Positions 36,905 to 45,342 of a stretch of 64,000 nt of DNA are shown one piece after another. Within the stretch, counting starts at the first letter, position 1. Each line of letters starts with the position of its first letter. The notes beneath the pieces are model-generated. The model saw only the letters and a program-made list of their open reading frames with translations. It was not told the origin of the DNA and ran no database searches. Position numbers and translations under genes: made by a program. This DNA comes from Gemmatimonadaceae bacterium (GTDB lineage: Bacteria > Gemmatimonadota > Gemmatimonadetes > Gemmatimonadales > Gemmatimonadaceae), in the NCBI GenBank assembly GCA_016742275.1, contig JACVCD010000002.1, positions 62,001 through 126,000 of the forward strand. The letters are read 5' to 3'.

Positions 36905-37000
36905 GCGGTCCTGAAGATGAGGGCAGCTATCCCGATTAAGATATCCCTCCAGCCTATTGCGCAAGAGCCGGAAGGATACGGAGGCCGCTAGATTGCGGGC

Positions 37001-38806
37001 ATGAATCCTCCCAAAGGCAAGCCGAAATACGATTCCAAGCGCGCCTGGGGTGAAGCGCGCACGCTGATGTGGGCCCACCGTCGGTCAGTGGGCATTGGCC
37101 TGGTCCTCATGCTCATCAGTCGAGCCAGCGGCTTTGTGCTGCCGTACTCGACCAAGATGGTTCTCGACGAAGTGTTGCCGTCGCGCGATGTCCAGCTGTT
37201 GGGCTGGATTGCCCTGGCCGGTCTCTCGGCAACCATCATTCAATCGCTGACGGGCTATGCCTTGTCGCAGGTGGTGAGTGTGGCCGCTCAGCAGGCCATC
37301 GCCAAACTGCGCGAAGAGGTGCAGGGCCACCTCATCCGATTGCCGGTGCGGTACTTCGACAGCACCAAGAGTGGTGTGCTCGTCTCGCGCGTCATGAATG
37401 ACCCCGAAGGCATTCGAAATCTCATCGGTACGGGGCTGATTCAGCTGACCGGTGGCATTCTGAGCGCGATCGGTGCCTTTGGTGTGCTGCTGCATCTCAA
37501 CTGGCGCATGACACTCGCGGCGGTGTTGCCACTCATTGCATTCGGTGTCGGCATGAGCATCGCGTTCAAGCGTCTGCGTCCGATCTTTCGCGAGCGCAGT
37601 GTCATTCAGTCGGAAGTGACAGGGCGTCTCACGGAAACACTGGGTGGCATCCGGCTCATCAAGGTGTACACGGCGGAAGATCGGGAACGCGCCGTGTTTG
37701 GTGAAGGTGTCAATCGTCTGTTCCGCAACATCGCCAAGACCATCACCGGTACATCACTCACTGGCACACTGGGTTTTGCCGTGGTGGGCGTGATTGGTGT
37801 TATCACCATGTACATGGGTGGCGCCGATGTGATTGCCGGTCGCATGACCCTGGGCAGTCTCATCACGTTTGTCATTTTCATTGCCATGGTCACAGCGCCG
37901 CTGGTGCAGGTGGCGAGCATCGGCACGCAGATCTCCGAAGCCTTTGCTGGTCTTGATCGCATTCGCGAACTGCGCGACATGGCCACCGAAGATCAAGAAG
38001 ACGCGGCCAAGCAGGATGTGCCGTCAGTGGTCGGACGTGTGCAGTTCGAGGATGTGTCGTTCGAGTATGAAACGGGTGTTCCGGTGCTGCGCGATGTGTC
38101 GTTCACGGCGCCCGCAGGTACGACCACGGCGCTCGTGGGATCGAGCGGCAGCGGCAAGAGCACGCTGATTTCGCTCATCATGGCATTTGCGCAGCCGCAA
38201 CAGGGTCGCATTCTGGTGGACGGCACCGCTGTCAGCGATCTCAAGTTGCGCGACTATCGTCGGCATCTGGGTGTGGTCATGCAGGACAACTTCCTGTTTG
38301 ACGGCACCGTGAAGGAAAACATCTCTTTCACCAAGCCTGGCGCCACAGACGAAGAAGTGATGGCCGTGTCGAAGATCGCCAACGCGCACGATTTCATTTC
38401 CGGTTTTCCGGAGCAGTACAACACCATCGTGGGTGAGCGTGGTGTGAAACTGTCTGGTGGTCAGCGGCAGCGTGTGGCCATTGCACGCGCCATTCTTGCC
38501 GATCCGCGTGTGCTCATTCTCGACGAAGCCACGTCGAGCCTCGACTCCGAGAGCGAGCATCTCATTCAGGAAGGTCTGCGTCGTTTGCGCGCGGGACGTA
38601 CCACGTTCGTGATCGCACACCGATTGTCGACCATCACCAGCGCCGATCAGATCCTCGTGCTCGAAAAGGGCGAGATCGTGGAACGTGGTACGCATCAGGA
38701 ACTGCTCGCACTCGGCGGCCGGTACCGTGAGCTCTATAACCGTCAGTATCAGTACGAGCAGGATCAGTTCATCAATCCCGGTGAAGAGATCGCGGCGACT
38801 GGCTGA
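37001..38806 (+). CDS. ABC transporter, fused permease and ATPase (MsbA/MDR-like exporter)
   Basis: 601 aa. Six membrane helices in the first 320 residues, then one nucleotide-binding domain: Walker A GSSGSGKSTLIS, Q-loop MQDNFLF, signature LSGGQRQRVAIARA, Walker B VLILDEATSSLD and switch His in IAHRLSTI. It is a half-transporter that must dimerise. Lipid, drug or glycan export are all possible; being next to a desaturase is suggestive of lipid handling but not proof. Confidence 0.92.
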   Translation: MNPPKGKPKYDSKRAWGEARTLMWAHRRSVGIGLVLMLISRASGFVLPYSTKMVLDEVLPSRDVQLLGWIALAGLSATIIQSLTGYALSQVVSVAAQQAIAKLREEVQGHLIRLPVRYFDSTKSGVLVSRVMNDPEGIRNLIGTGLIQLTGGILSAIGAFGVLLHLNWRMTLAAVLPLIAFGVGMSIAFKRLRPIFRERSVIQSEVTGRLTETLGGIRLIKVYTAEDRERAVFGEGVNRLFRNIAKTITGTSLTGTLGFAVVGVIGVITMYMGGADVIAGRMTLGSLITFVIFIAMVTAPLVQVASIGTQISEAFAGLDRIRELRDMATEDQEDAAKQDVPSVVGRVQFEDVSFEYETGVPVLRDVSFTAPAGTTTALVGSSGSGKSTLISLIMAFAQPQQGRILVDGTAVSDLKLRDYRRHLGVVMQDNFLFDGTVKENISFTKPGATDEEVMAVSKIANAHDFISGFPEQYNTIVGERGVKLSGGQRQRVAIARAILADPRVLILDEATSSLDSESEHLIQEGLRRLRAGRTTFVIAHRLSTITSADQILVLEKGEIVERGTHQELLALGGRYRELYNRQYQYEQDQFINPGEEIAATG

Positions 38807-38811
38807 TTTGT

Positions 38812-38912
38812 AACTGATTAACACGGATTTCACCGAAACCAAGGAAACAACAGGATCATCTATCTGAATCCTGTTGTTTCTATTTTGTCCGTGGAATCCG
38901 TGATAATCAGTT
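38812..38912. repeat. Nested inverted repeat between the ABC exporter and helicase genes
   Basis: The outer arms AACTGATTAACACGGATT (38812-38829) and AATCCGTGATAATCAGTT (38895-38912) pair with one mismatch. An inner perfect 12-bp stem AAACAACAGGAT (38845-38856) pairs with 38868-38879. Similar ACGGATT/TTAATCAG words recur in intergenic DNA of many unrelated bacteria. It could act as a terminator for the exporter gene. The remaining 94 bases to 39006 show nothing I recognise. Confidence 0.85.
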
Positions 38913-39006
38913 TGAGGTTGTGACGGTCCAGTCGGGGAATATCGATGAGCAACCCAGGTACAGCCCAAACTGATTAGCTTTCAGGCTTACCTGGACCCGA
39001 CTATAA

Positions 39007-40572
39007 GTGACCGCTACGCCGACATTTTCGACCCTGCAACTCCACCCGAGTCTGCTGCAGGGTCTCAAGGACCTGGGCTTTGCCCGTCCGACACCCATTC
39101 AGGGTGAAGCCATTCCGCCCGCCCTCGAGGGCAAGGACGTTCTCGCCTGCGCCATGACCGGCAGCGGCAAGACGTATGCATTTCTGCTGCCGATCCTGCA
39201 TCAGCTCATGACGCGTCCGCGTGGACGCACGCGCGCACTGGTGCTTACGCCCACGCGTGAACTGGCAGCGCAGATTCTCGAAAGCTTTAACGACATTGCC
39301 ACGCACACCCCACTGACTGGCGCGGCCGTGTTTGGTGGTGTGGGCATGGGACCGCAGGAGCATGCGTTCCGGAGCGGTGTCGATGTCATGATCGCGACGC
39401 CGGGTCGTTTGCTTGATCACTTCCGTCAGCCGTACGCCAAGCTCGACCAGCTCGAGTTCCTCGTGCTCGACGAAGCGGATCGCATGCTCGACATGGGCTT
39501 TCTGCCCGAGATCAAGAAAGTGTTGCGTCATCTGCCCACCACCAAGCGGCAGACGTTGTTCTTCAGCGCCACCATGCCGCCGCCAATCGCGTCACTGGCG
39601 CAGGAGATGCTGCGGAAGCCGGTCACGCTCAACCTGCAGCGTCAGGCCGCGCCGGCCAAAGGCATCACACAGGCCGTCTATCCGGTGTCGCAGGATCTCA
39701 AGAGCGCGTTGCTCGTTGCACTGCTCAAGCGTGGCGACATGCCGCAGGCGCTGGTGTTCACGCGCACGAAGCATCGCGCCAATAGACTCGCGTCGCAGCT
39801 CGTGACCGCCGGCATCAAGGCCGAGCGTATTCACGGCAATCGTTCGCAGTCGCAGCGCACGCAGGCGCTCGCCGGATTCAAGGACGGTACGTACAAGGTG
39901 CTCGTGGCCACCGATATCGCCGCGCGCGGCATCGATGTCGAAGCACTCGGCCATGTTGTGAACTTCGATGTGCCGGTGGCCAGTGAGGACTACATCCATC
40001 GCGTCGGACGTACGGCACGCGCGGAAGCCACCGGTGAAGCCTTCACCTTCGTGAGCCCGGAAGAAGAGGGCGAGCTCAAGGCCATCGAAAAGGCCATCAA
40101 GAAGCAGTTGCCGCGTGTGACGGTGCCGGACTTCGATTACACCGCGAAGCCGCAGACCAAGCTGGAAGTGCCGTTGGCCGATCGCATCGCCGAGATCCGC
40201 AAGAAGAAGGCGGAAGATCGGGCGCGTGCGGCGGAGAAGGTGGCACGCCGAACGGCGGCGCAGGAGGCCGAAGCGACGCGGCGGGCGGAGAAGGAGAGCA
40301 AACAGCGTGGACCGCGCGAGCAGGGGAGGCGCGAGCAGCCCCGGCGTGAACAAGCGGGTGGGGAACAGCGGGGAGAACAGCGCGGACCGCGTGAGCAGGG
40401 ACGACGCGAGCAGGCGCCTCGCGAGCAAGGGGCGCGAGGTGGTGGGGCGCGTTCGGGTGGAGGATCACGCCCGAATGGTTCGCGTCCGAGCGGATCGCGT
40501 CCTGGCGGCTCACGTCCAGGCAATGCCCCACGCCGTGACTCTGCTCCACGCAACGACAGTCCGTACAAGTGA
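39007..40572 (+). CDS. DEAD-box RNA helicase (RhlE-like) with Arg/Gly/Glu-rich tail
   Basis: 521 aa, GTG start. Motifs: Q motif (ARPTPIQGEAIP), I (AMTGSGKT), Ia (PTRELA), Ib (TPGR), II (VLDEADRML), III (FFSATMP), IV-V (ATDIAARGIDVEAL) and VI (HRVGRTAR). From residue about 395 the protein becomes a long charged helix of K/E/R/A and then an RGG/REQ-rich disordered tail, a likely RNA-binding extension. It unwinds short RNA duplexes in ribosome or RNA-decay processes. The stop overlaps the YigZ gene start (GTGA). Confidence 0.9.
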   Translation: MTATPTFSTLQLHPSLLQGLKDLGFARPTPIQGEAIPPALEGKDVLACAMTGSGKTYAFLLPILHQLMTRPRGRTRALVLTPTRELAAQILESFNDIATHTPLTGAAVFGGVGMGPQEHAFRSGVDVMIATPGRLLDHFRQPYAKLDQLEFLVLDEADRMLDMGFLPEIKKVLRHLPTTKRQTLFFSATMPPPIASLAQEMLRKPVTLNLQRQAAPAKGITQAVYPVSQDLKSALLVALLKRGDMPQALVFTRTKHRANRLASQLVTAGIKAERIHGNRSQSQRTQALAGFKDGTYKVLVATDIAARGIDVEALGHVVNFDVPVASEDYIHRVGRTARAEATGEAFTFVSPEEEGELKAIEKAIKKQLPRVTVPDFDYTAKPQTKLEVPLADRIAEIRKKKAEDRARAAEKVARRTAAQEAEATRRAEKESKQRGPREQGRREQPRREQAGGEQRGEQRGPREQGRREQAPREQGARGGGARSGGGSRPNGSRPSGSRPGGSRPGNAPRRDSAPRNDSPYK

Positions 40573-41198
40573 CCGACGCGGTGTCCGATGTGCGGTATCC
40601 GGTGCCGGCCGCGCGACATCGCGTGGAGCAGGTCATCGATCGCAGTCGGTTCATCTGCACGATTGAACGCGTTCGCAGCACCGATGAAGCGCAGGCGTTC
40701 ATCAAGTCGATGAACGCCGAATTTGCGGATGCAACACACAACTGCTGGGCGTACGTGGTTGGTGCGCCCGGCAGTACGGATCGCATTGGCATGAGTGACG
40801 ATGGTGAGCCGCATGGCACGGCCGGTCGCCCCATGCTCACCGTGCTGCAGCATTGCGGTATTGGCGAAATCGCCGCGGTGGTGACGAGATACTATGGCGG
40901 CACCAAGCTCGGTACCGGTGGACTGGTAAAGGCCTACGGTGGTGCCGTGCAGGAAGCACTGACCGCGCTGCCCACCGAAGAGCGTGTCGATACGGTGACG
41001 GTGATGTTTGCGGTTGGGTATGCCTTGGTCGGAGCTGTGCAGCAAATGCTTCCCGACGTAGATGCCGATGTATTGGCGCAGGACTTTGGCGTGGACGCGG
41101 CGTTCACTGTCCGTCTGCCGCGAGCATCATTGCCGCACCTTGCTGAAACGCTGGGCAATCTCACACGTGGTGCCGTGCAACCACACGAAGTGACCTGA
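40569..41198 (+). CDS. yigZ: YigZ/IMPACT family protein
   Basis: 209 aa, GTG start overlapping the helicase stop. The N-terminal UPF0029 domain is clear: SRFICTIERVRSTDEAQAFI, HNCWAYVVG, SDDGEPHGTAGRPM and VVTRYYGGTKLGTGGLVKAY. A small C-terminal ferredoxin-like domain follows (about residues 140-205). The family is related to eukaryotic IMPACT and ribosome-linked proteins; the bacterial role is not defined. Coupling to an RNA helicase fits a translation link. Confidence 0.92.
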   Translation: MTDAVSDVRYPVPAARHRVEQVIDRSRFICTIERVRSTDEAQAFIKSMNAEFADATHNCWAYVVGAPGSTDRIGMSDDGEPHGTAGRPMLTVLQHCGIGEIAAVVTRYYGGTKLGTGGLVKAYGGAVQEALTALPTEERVDTVTVMFAVGYALVGAVQQMLPDVDADVLAQDFGVDAAFTVRLPRASLPHLAETLGNLTRGAVQPHEVT

Positions 41199-41214
41199 GC
41201 AGACTCAACAGACC

Positions 41215-41637
41215 ATGACCGCCCAAATGACCGTTGAACAAGCCAACGCCCGTGCACAGGGACACTTCCCCGGACACCTCGGCATCGAATTCACCGGTGT
41301 GGCACCGCGCGATATTCGTGCAGTCATGCCGGTCAAATCGGAACTCATGGCGCCCAACGGCTATCTGCACGCCGGAGCTGTGGTCACGCTTGCCGATACG
41401 TGTGCAGGCTTTGGATGCATGGCATCGCTGCCGGAAGGTGCCACGGGTTTCACCACGATCGAGCTAAAGTCCAACTTCCTCGGCACCACGCGCGACGGCA
41501 CACTCGCCTGTCACGCCACGCTCGTGCACGGTGGTCGCACTACGCAGGTGTGGGACGCCACCGTAACGCATGAGGAAACGGGCAAGACACTGGCTCTGTT
41601 CCGGTGTACACAGTTGTTGCTGTATCCTAAGTCCTGA
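41215..41637 (+). CDS. PaaI-family hotdog thioesterase
   Basis: 140 aa, a normal length for a single hotdog domain. Characteristic stretch: APNGYLHAGAVVTLADTCAG (catalytic region), then TTIELKSNFLGTTRDGTLAC and HGGRTTQVWDATVTHEETGK. These proteins hydrolyse acyl-CoA thioesters, in the PaaI group often phenylacetyl- or hydroxybenzoyl-CoA. The substrate cannot be read here. 16 bases separate it from yigZ. Confidence 0.88.
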   Translation: MTAQMTVEQANARAQGHFPGHLGIEFTGVAPRDIRAVMPVKSELMAPNGYLHAGAVVTLADTCAGFGCMASLPEGATGFTTIELKSNFLGTTRDGTLACHATLVHGGRTTQVWDATVTHEETGKTLALFRCTQLLLYPKS

Positions 41638-41658
41638 CCGGTGCTCCGGATTAGAGGT

Positions 41659-41830
41659 AGCTGAGAATCTGAGGAACAGATGGTATGAGGTTCTGAGGAT
41701 CAGAGGATTTGAGGGTCGAACAAAAGGGTGGGGGCGCTTGGTCGCCCCCACCCTTTTGTTCAACTCAAATTCTCAGATCCTCAAATCCTCGTGCCTTCTG
41801 TTGCTCGGATCCTCCAATCCCTCTGATCCT
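41659..41830. repeat. GAGGAT-arm intergenic palindrome, copy D
   Basis: Arms built of TGAGGATCAGAGGATTTGAGG-like words and their complements, but the core differs from the other copies: a perfect 19-bp stem 41718-41736 with 41743-41761, loop CTTGGT. It lies between the convergent thioesterase and TlpA-like genes. Confidence 0.9.
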
Positions 41831-43106
41831 AGCGAGACTCAGCCAGCAACTTCTCCACGATCGAACGGTAGTCCGCCACCATCGCATCGTGATGCGGACC
41901 GCTGGCCTTGGCGGCAAATCCTGTGCGCACTTCGCGCACACGGCCCTGTCGGTCGAGGAAGAATGTGGCCGGCCAGGTGTCGAGATTGACTGCTTGCGGA
42001 ATCTTCTCGCGCACTTCGCGCGGCAGGCCCGCAATGAGATACGGATACGACACACCGTAGCGTGAAACGAATGCCTTCACGCGTGCGAGATCTTCGAGTT
42101 CGTCCTGTTCTTCGAAGTCCAGCGCGACCACTTCAAGTCCGCGGTTTTTGTATTCGTTGTAGAGCGCGGTGAGGAATGGCGCTTCATCGTGGCAATTGGG
42201 GCACCACGTACCGGTCACATTCACCACGACCACCTTGCCGGCGAAACGTGCGTCGCGATTGCTGAGTCGCTCGCCTGTGAGTGCCGGGAAGTCGAAGGCA
42301 AATTCGACACTTGAATCACGCACACTGGTGTGTGTAGCCACATCGGTGGGCTTGGAAAGACCACGCGCGCCCGCCTCGCCATCGCGCCACGCCACATACA
42401 CACGCGGAGCACCACGCGGACCGCGCTGCGTCACCTGCAGTGAACCATCCGTGTTCGGACGGAGTTCAATCACACCAGGGCGTGTTCCGTCGAAGTGGGC
42501 GAGTGTGAATTGTCCGTCGCGCCATTCGCCAACATGTGCGCCGGCGTCACCGTCCACACGCAACACGGTGGCTGTGGCCTGTGAGCCCTGCTGCGTGACC
42601 ACCAGACGCCACGCCTTCTCACCCTTGGACGATTCCACCGGCAGAATCCATGTGCCGTTCAGTGACGGCGCATCGGCACTGCGTTCGGTTGCTTCTGCCG
42701 TGCGTGCGACGGCCTGCACACGTACGGAATCGCGCCGACGTGGTGTGACCCACCATCCCTGAAAGCCCGCACCGCGCCTCACACCACGCAGCACCGCCGC
42801 GAGATGCTCGAACTGCGCTGTGACGGAATCGCCACGCACATTCACCTGCGTGGATGTGATGGAATCCCGGCCGTTGTACAGGGCGATCACCGGCGTTGCA
42901 CTACGGGCACGCGACCAGCCAAGTGTGAATGGCACCGTGAGTGAATCGTAGTGCAGTGTGGCCCGCCACTTACCGTCGAACGGCAGAGCCGCGCTCTGCG
43001 AGGATGCACCCTGCGCGTGCAGCACAAATGGCGCGAGGCTCAGCAGTGTCGACAGCAGCACGAACATGGGCCTCGACATGGGTCGTCCCCCTGGGCGATA
43101 ACTCAT
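41829..43106 (-). CDS. TlpA-like thiol-disulfide oxidoreductase with N-terminal extension
   Basis: 425 aa from ATG 43106, which overlaps the upstream stop by 4 bases (ATGA); the longer frame is the shadow of that gene. A signal sequence (MFVLLSTLLSLAPFVLHAQG) is followed by about 240 residues of beta-rich sequence without a named domain, then a thioredoxin-fold domain with the redox pair in GTWCPNCHDEAPF and a cis-Pro region DTWPATFFLD. It probably acts in the periplasm, reducing or oxidising cysteines. The partner gene encodes a DsbD alpha-type domain, which supports an electron-transfer pair. Confidence 0.88.
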   Translation of the reverse strand: MSYRPGGRPMSRPMFVLLSTLLSLAPFVLHAQGASSQSAALPFDGKWRATLHYDSLTVPFTLGWSRARSATPVIALYNGRDSITSTQVNVRGDSVTAQFEHLAAVLRGVRRGAGFQGWWVTPRRRDSVRVQAVARTAEATERSADAPSLNGTWILPVESSKGEKAWRLVVTQQGSQATATVLRVDGDAGAHVGEWRDGQFTLAHFDGTRPGVIELRPNTDGSLQVTQRGPRGAPRVYVAWRDGEAGARGLSKPTDVATHTSVRDSSVEFAFDFPALTGERLSNRDARFAGKVVVVNVTGTWCPNCHDEAPFLTALYNEYKNRGLEVVALDFEEQDELEDLARVKAFVSRYGVSYPYLIAGLPREVREKIPQAVNLDTWPATFFLDRQGRVREVRTGFAAKASGPHHDAMVADYRSIVEKLLAESR

Positions 43107-43618
43107 CGGCCACTCTCCGCGTCGGCGACTTCCACAGCGACTTCGATCTGTGTTGGCGGCAGGCACAGTGTGGCGCTGCACGCCTGATAGCGCACGGCAA
43201 GGCGCGGCGCGCGACGAAACACGGTGTTCCCGGTGCGCTTGAGTGGCACCGACACTTCCGCGCCATCGTTGTACCACTCCACGGGGATGCCAAATGCCGA
43301 CGTGGGATAGCGCTCGGGCGCGGGGCCACGCAATGGACCACTCACCTGCCATCCGCTGGCCGCTACATCGCGAATGCGCAGCGGATACGGTCCGGCCGGA
43401 TCCTGCGTGAGGGAATACACATGCCATCCCGCGTCGATGCGAAGACGCAGTGTCGCTATCGCAGAATCGCCGGACGACGAGGCGCGAGTAGCGGTCCAAC
43501 GCACCGTGGGCCCCTGCGGACCGGGGAGCGTACTTCGCTTGTCACGCGATGCACTGGCCATCGCCACATCGAGCGACAATGGCACGGCCAACCCCAAGAA
43601 CAACCGGACGAACGACAT
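43103..43618 (-). CDS. DsbD alpha-type (N-terminal) disulfide interchange domain protein
   Basis: 171 aa from ATG 43618, preceded by AGGAG at good spacing; the codons above it are less likely. After a signal peptide (FVRLFLGLAVPLSLDVAMAS) comes one immunoglobulin-like DsbD N-terminal domain with the cysteine pair in RYQACSATLCLPPTQIEV. In full DsbD this domain passes electrons to periplasmic partners. Here it stands alone, with no membrane beta domain in the window; the coupled TlpA-like protein is the likely partner. Confidence 0.85.
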   Translation of the reverse strand: MSFVRLFLGLAVPLSLDVAMASASRDKRSTLPGPQGPTVRWTATRASSSGDSAIATLRLRIDAGWHVYSLTQDPAGPYPLRIRDVAASGWQVSGPLRGPAPERYPTSAFGIPVEWYNDGAEVSVPLKRTGNTVFRRAPRLAVRYQACSATLCLPPTQIEVAVEVADAESGR

Positions 43619-43699
43619 GCACACTCCTGAGCGAGGGAAGGAACAACGCACAGGGGCGAGCGATCAGCGCGATCGAGTCGACATGCGAGCAAATACAAA

Positions 43700-43725
43700 C
43701 GCCCGCCCCTTTGCAGGGACGGGCG
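43700..43725 (-). terminator. Attenuator-like terminator in the leader of the DsbD-alpha/TlpA operon
   Basis: On the minus strand a 10-bp stem (CGCCCGTCCC with GGGGCGGGCG, one U-G pair, loop TGCAAA) is followed by TTTGTATTTG. It lies about 80 bases upstream of the ATG at 43618, in the transcribed leader, so it would stop or regulate transcription of the operon. A further perfect hairpin TGACGAT-4-ATCGTCA sits just upstream of it (43741-43758). Confidence 0.55.
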
Positions 43726-43894
43726 TGGACGTTGCATGTGTGACGATCGCAATCGTCAACGCACTACAAGGCACTCCAGTGGCTCCCTGCCGGCAACAAG
43801 TCCGCAGGGGCGACAACACGAGATGGCACGACGTGTGAAAGAGCGCATGATTCAATGCGTAATCGGATCCCGGGGATTTCGTCAACCCCGGGAC

Positions 43895-43924
43895 TTGACA
43901 TCACCAGCCGCGCATGACTAGCGT
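43895..43924 (+). promoter_or_regulatory. Promoter of the metB leader
   Basis: Consensus -35 TTGACA (43895-43900) and a weak -10 TAGCGT (43919-43924) with 18-bp spacing, about 35 bases upstream of the riboswitch. A CCCGGGG/CCCCGGG palindrome (43869-43892) abuts the -35 and could be an operator or a terminator. Confidence 0.5.
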
Positions 43925-43956
43925 GAATTCACAACTGAAGTGCCCCGCAGTTGTTG

Positions 43957-44009
43957 GACGTGGTCATTTGCCGCTATTGCCGCCACGCAAAACAAAGTGC
44001 TAAAACGCG
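43957..44009 (+). promoter_or_regulatory. SAM-II-type riboswitch upstream of metB
   Basis: P1 is CGTGG (43959-43963) with CCACG (43983-43987). The P1 loop starts TCATTTG, and the 3' part CAAAACAAAGTGCTAAAA carries the AAACAAG..GCTAAA signature of the SAM-II (metA) element. CATTT (43965-43969) can pair with AAGTG (43995-43999) to form the class pseudoknot, with one G-U pair. SAM-II aptamers bind S-adenosylmethionine and turn off methionine genes. This one precedes an intrinsic terminator and the trans-sulfuration gene, the expected target. Confidence 0.8.
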
Positions 44010-44012
44010 AAC

Positions 44013-44048
44013 GCCCGGCGGCCCCTTCTGCCCGGGCTTTTTTGTTTT
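44013..44048 (+). terminator. Intrinsic terminator between the SAM-II-type aptamer and metB
   Basis: GCCCGG (44013-44018) pairs with CCGGGC (44032-44037), directly followed by TTTTTTGTTTT. It sits 4 bases after the aptamer and 38 bases before the metB start, so SAM binding probably acts by transcription termination. Confidence 0.8.
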
Positions 44049-44085
44049 GGCACCTCGCCCGTTCCCATTTTCATCGAGGTGACCC

Positions 44086-45342
44086 ATGTCGTTTGCTCCG
44101 TCGTCGTTTCGCGCTCCACGCACCCGTGCTGTTCGCGCCGGCATCGATCGTGATGTTGGCCATGGGGCTGTGGTACCGCCCATTCACCTGTCGTCGAACT
44201 TTTCGTTCGCCGCGTTTGGTACGCCGCGAAAGTACGACTACACACGCAGCGGAAATCCCACGCGCTCGCTGCTGGCTGACGCGCTGGCGGACCTCGAAGG
44301 TGGTGCAGGGGCAGTCGTGACATCGAGTGGCATGAGCGCCATCACGCTGGTGCTGCAGCTCGTGCCGACTGGTGGACGCATTCTCTGTGCGCACGATTGT
44401 TACGGTGGCACATGGCGTCTGCTCAATTCGCTGGCGTTGCGCGGGCATTTCACACTGGAGCTCGTGGATCTCACGGCGCCCGACGCCGCAGCGGTGGTGC
44501 GCAAGGCACGTCCCGATCTGGTGTGGATTGAGACGCCGAGCAATCCGCTGCTTCGCATCACCGATATTCGTGTCGTGTGTGAAGCGGCCACCTCGGTTGG
44601 CGCACTCAGTGTGGTGGACAACACATTCCTCTCTCCTGCTCGGCAGCGTCCACTTGCGCTGGGCGCCGATCTCGTGGTGCACTCCACCACCAAGTACCTC
44701 AACGGACACAGCGATGTTGTGGGCGGCGCGGTGGTGACACGCGATGCCGCGCTGCTCGAGACGCTAGCGTTCTGGTCCAACTGTCTTGGCGTGACCGGCG
44801 CACCATTCGATAGCTATCTCACGTTGCGCGGACTGCGCACGCTGCATCCGCGGTTGGAGCTTCATGAAGAGAACGCCGACGCCATCGTGGCTCGCCTCGC
44901 GCAGCACGATGTCGTACGCGCTGTGTACTACCCCGGGTTGGCTACACATCCCGGTCACAACATTGCACGTCGTCAGCAGGATGGATTTGGCGCCATGATC
45001 GGTGTGGAACTGCATGGCGGACTCGAAGCCGCGCGCGTGTTTGCCAGCACGCTTGAGTGTTTTTCACTGGCCGAGTCGCTGGGTGGTGTAGAGAGTCTGG
45101 TGGCACATCCGGCCACGATGACTCATGCCTCGATGGCGCCGGAAGCGCGCGCCAAGGCCGGCATCACGGATGGCCTGCTCAGGCTCAGTGTGGGTATCGA
45201 GGACAGCAGCGATCTGGTGCGCGATATCGAGCGAGCACTGGATGCAGCGGCTACTGCGGTCGACGCGCCGGCGTCTTCTGCGCTGCCGATTCCCGATATC
45301 GCGCCGGCGTCATCCCCCAGAGTGCACGCATCGTGCGCGTGA
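44086..45342 (+). CDS. metB: Cystathionine gamma-synthase / trans-sulfuration PLP enzyme
   Basis: 418 aa with GAGGTGA at good spacing before ATG 44086. The Cys/Met metabolism PLP enzyme family is clear: PPIHLSSNFSF, YDYTRSGNPTRSLLADALADLE, SSGMSAITLVLQL, the PLP-binding Lys in HSTTKYLNGHSDVVGGAVV, SLGGVESLVAHPATMTHASM and GLLRLSVGIED. It probably joins an activated homoserine with cysteine; cystathionine gamma-lyase or O-acylhomoserine sulfhydrylase activity cannot be excluded. The upstream SAM-II-type element favours methionine synthesis. The last 30 residues are not family-like and arise from 92 bases of overlap with the convergent AraC gene. Confidence 0.88.
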   Translation: MSFAPSSFRAPRTRAVRAGIDRDVGHGAVVPPIHLSSNFSFAAFGTPRKYDYTRSGNPTRSLLADALADLEGGAGAVVTSSGMSAITLVLQLVPTGGRILCAHDCYGGTWRLLNSLALRGHFTLELVDLTAPDAAAVVRKARPDLVWIETPSNPLLRITDIRVVCEAATSVGALSVVDNTFLSPARQRPLALGADLVVHSTTKYLNGHSDVVGGAVVTRDAALLETLAFWSNCLGVTGAPFDSYLTLRGLRTLHPRLELHEENADAIVARLAQHDVVRAVYYPGLATHPGHNIARRQQDGFGAMIGVELHGGLEAARVFASTLECFSLAESLGGVESLVAHPATMTHASMAPEARAKAGITDGLLRLSVGIEDSSDLVRDIERALDAAATAVDAPASSALPIPDIAPASSPRVHASCA

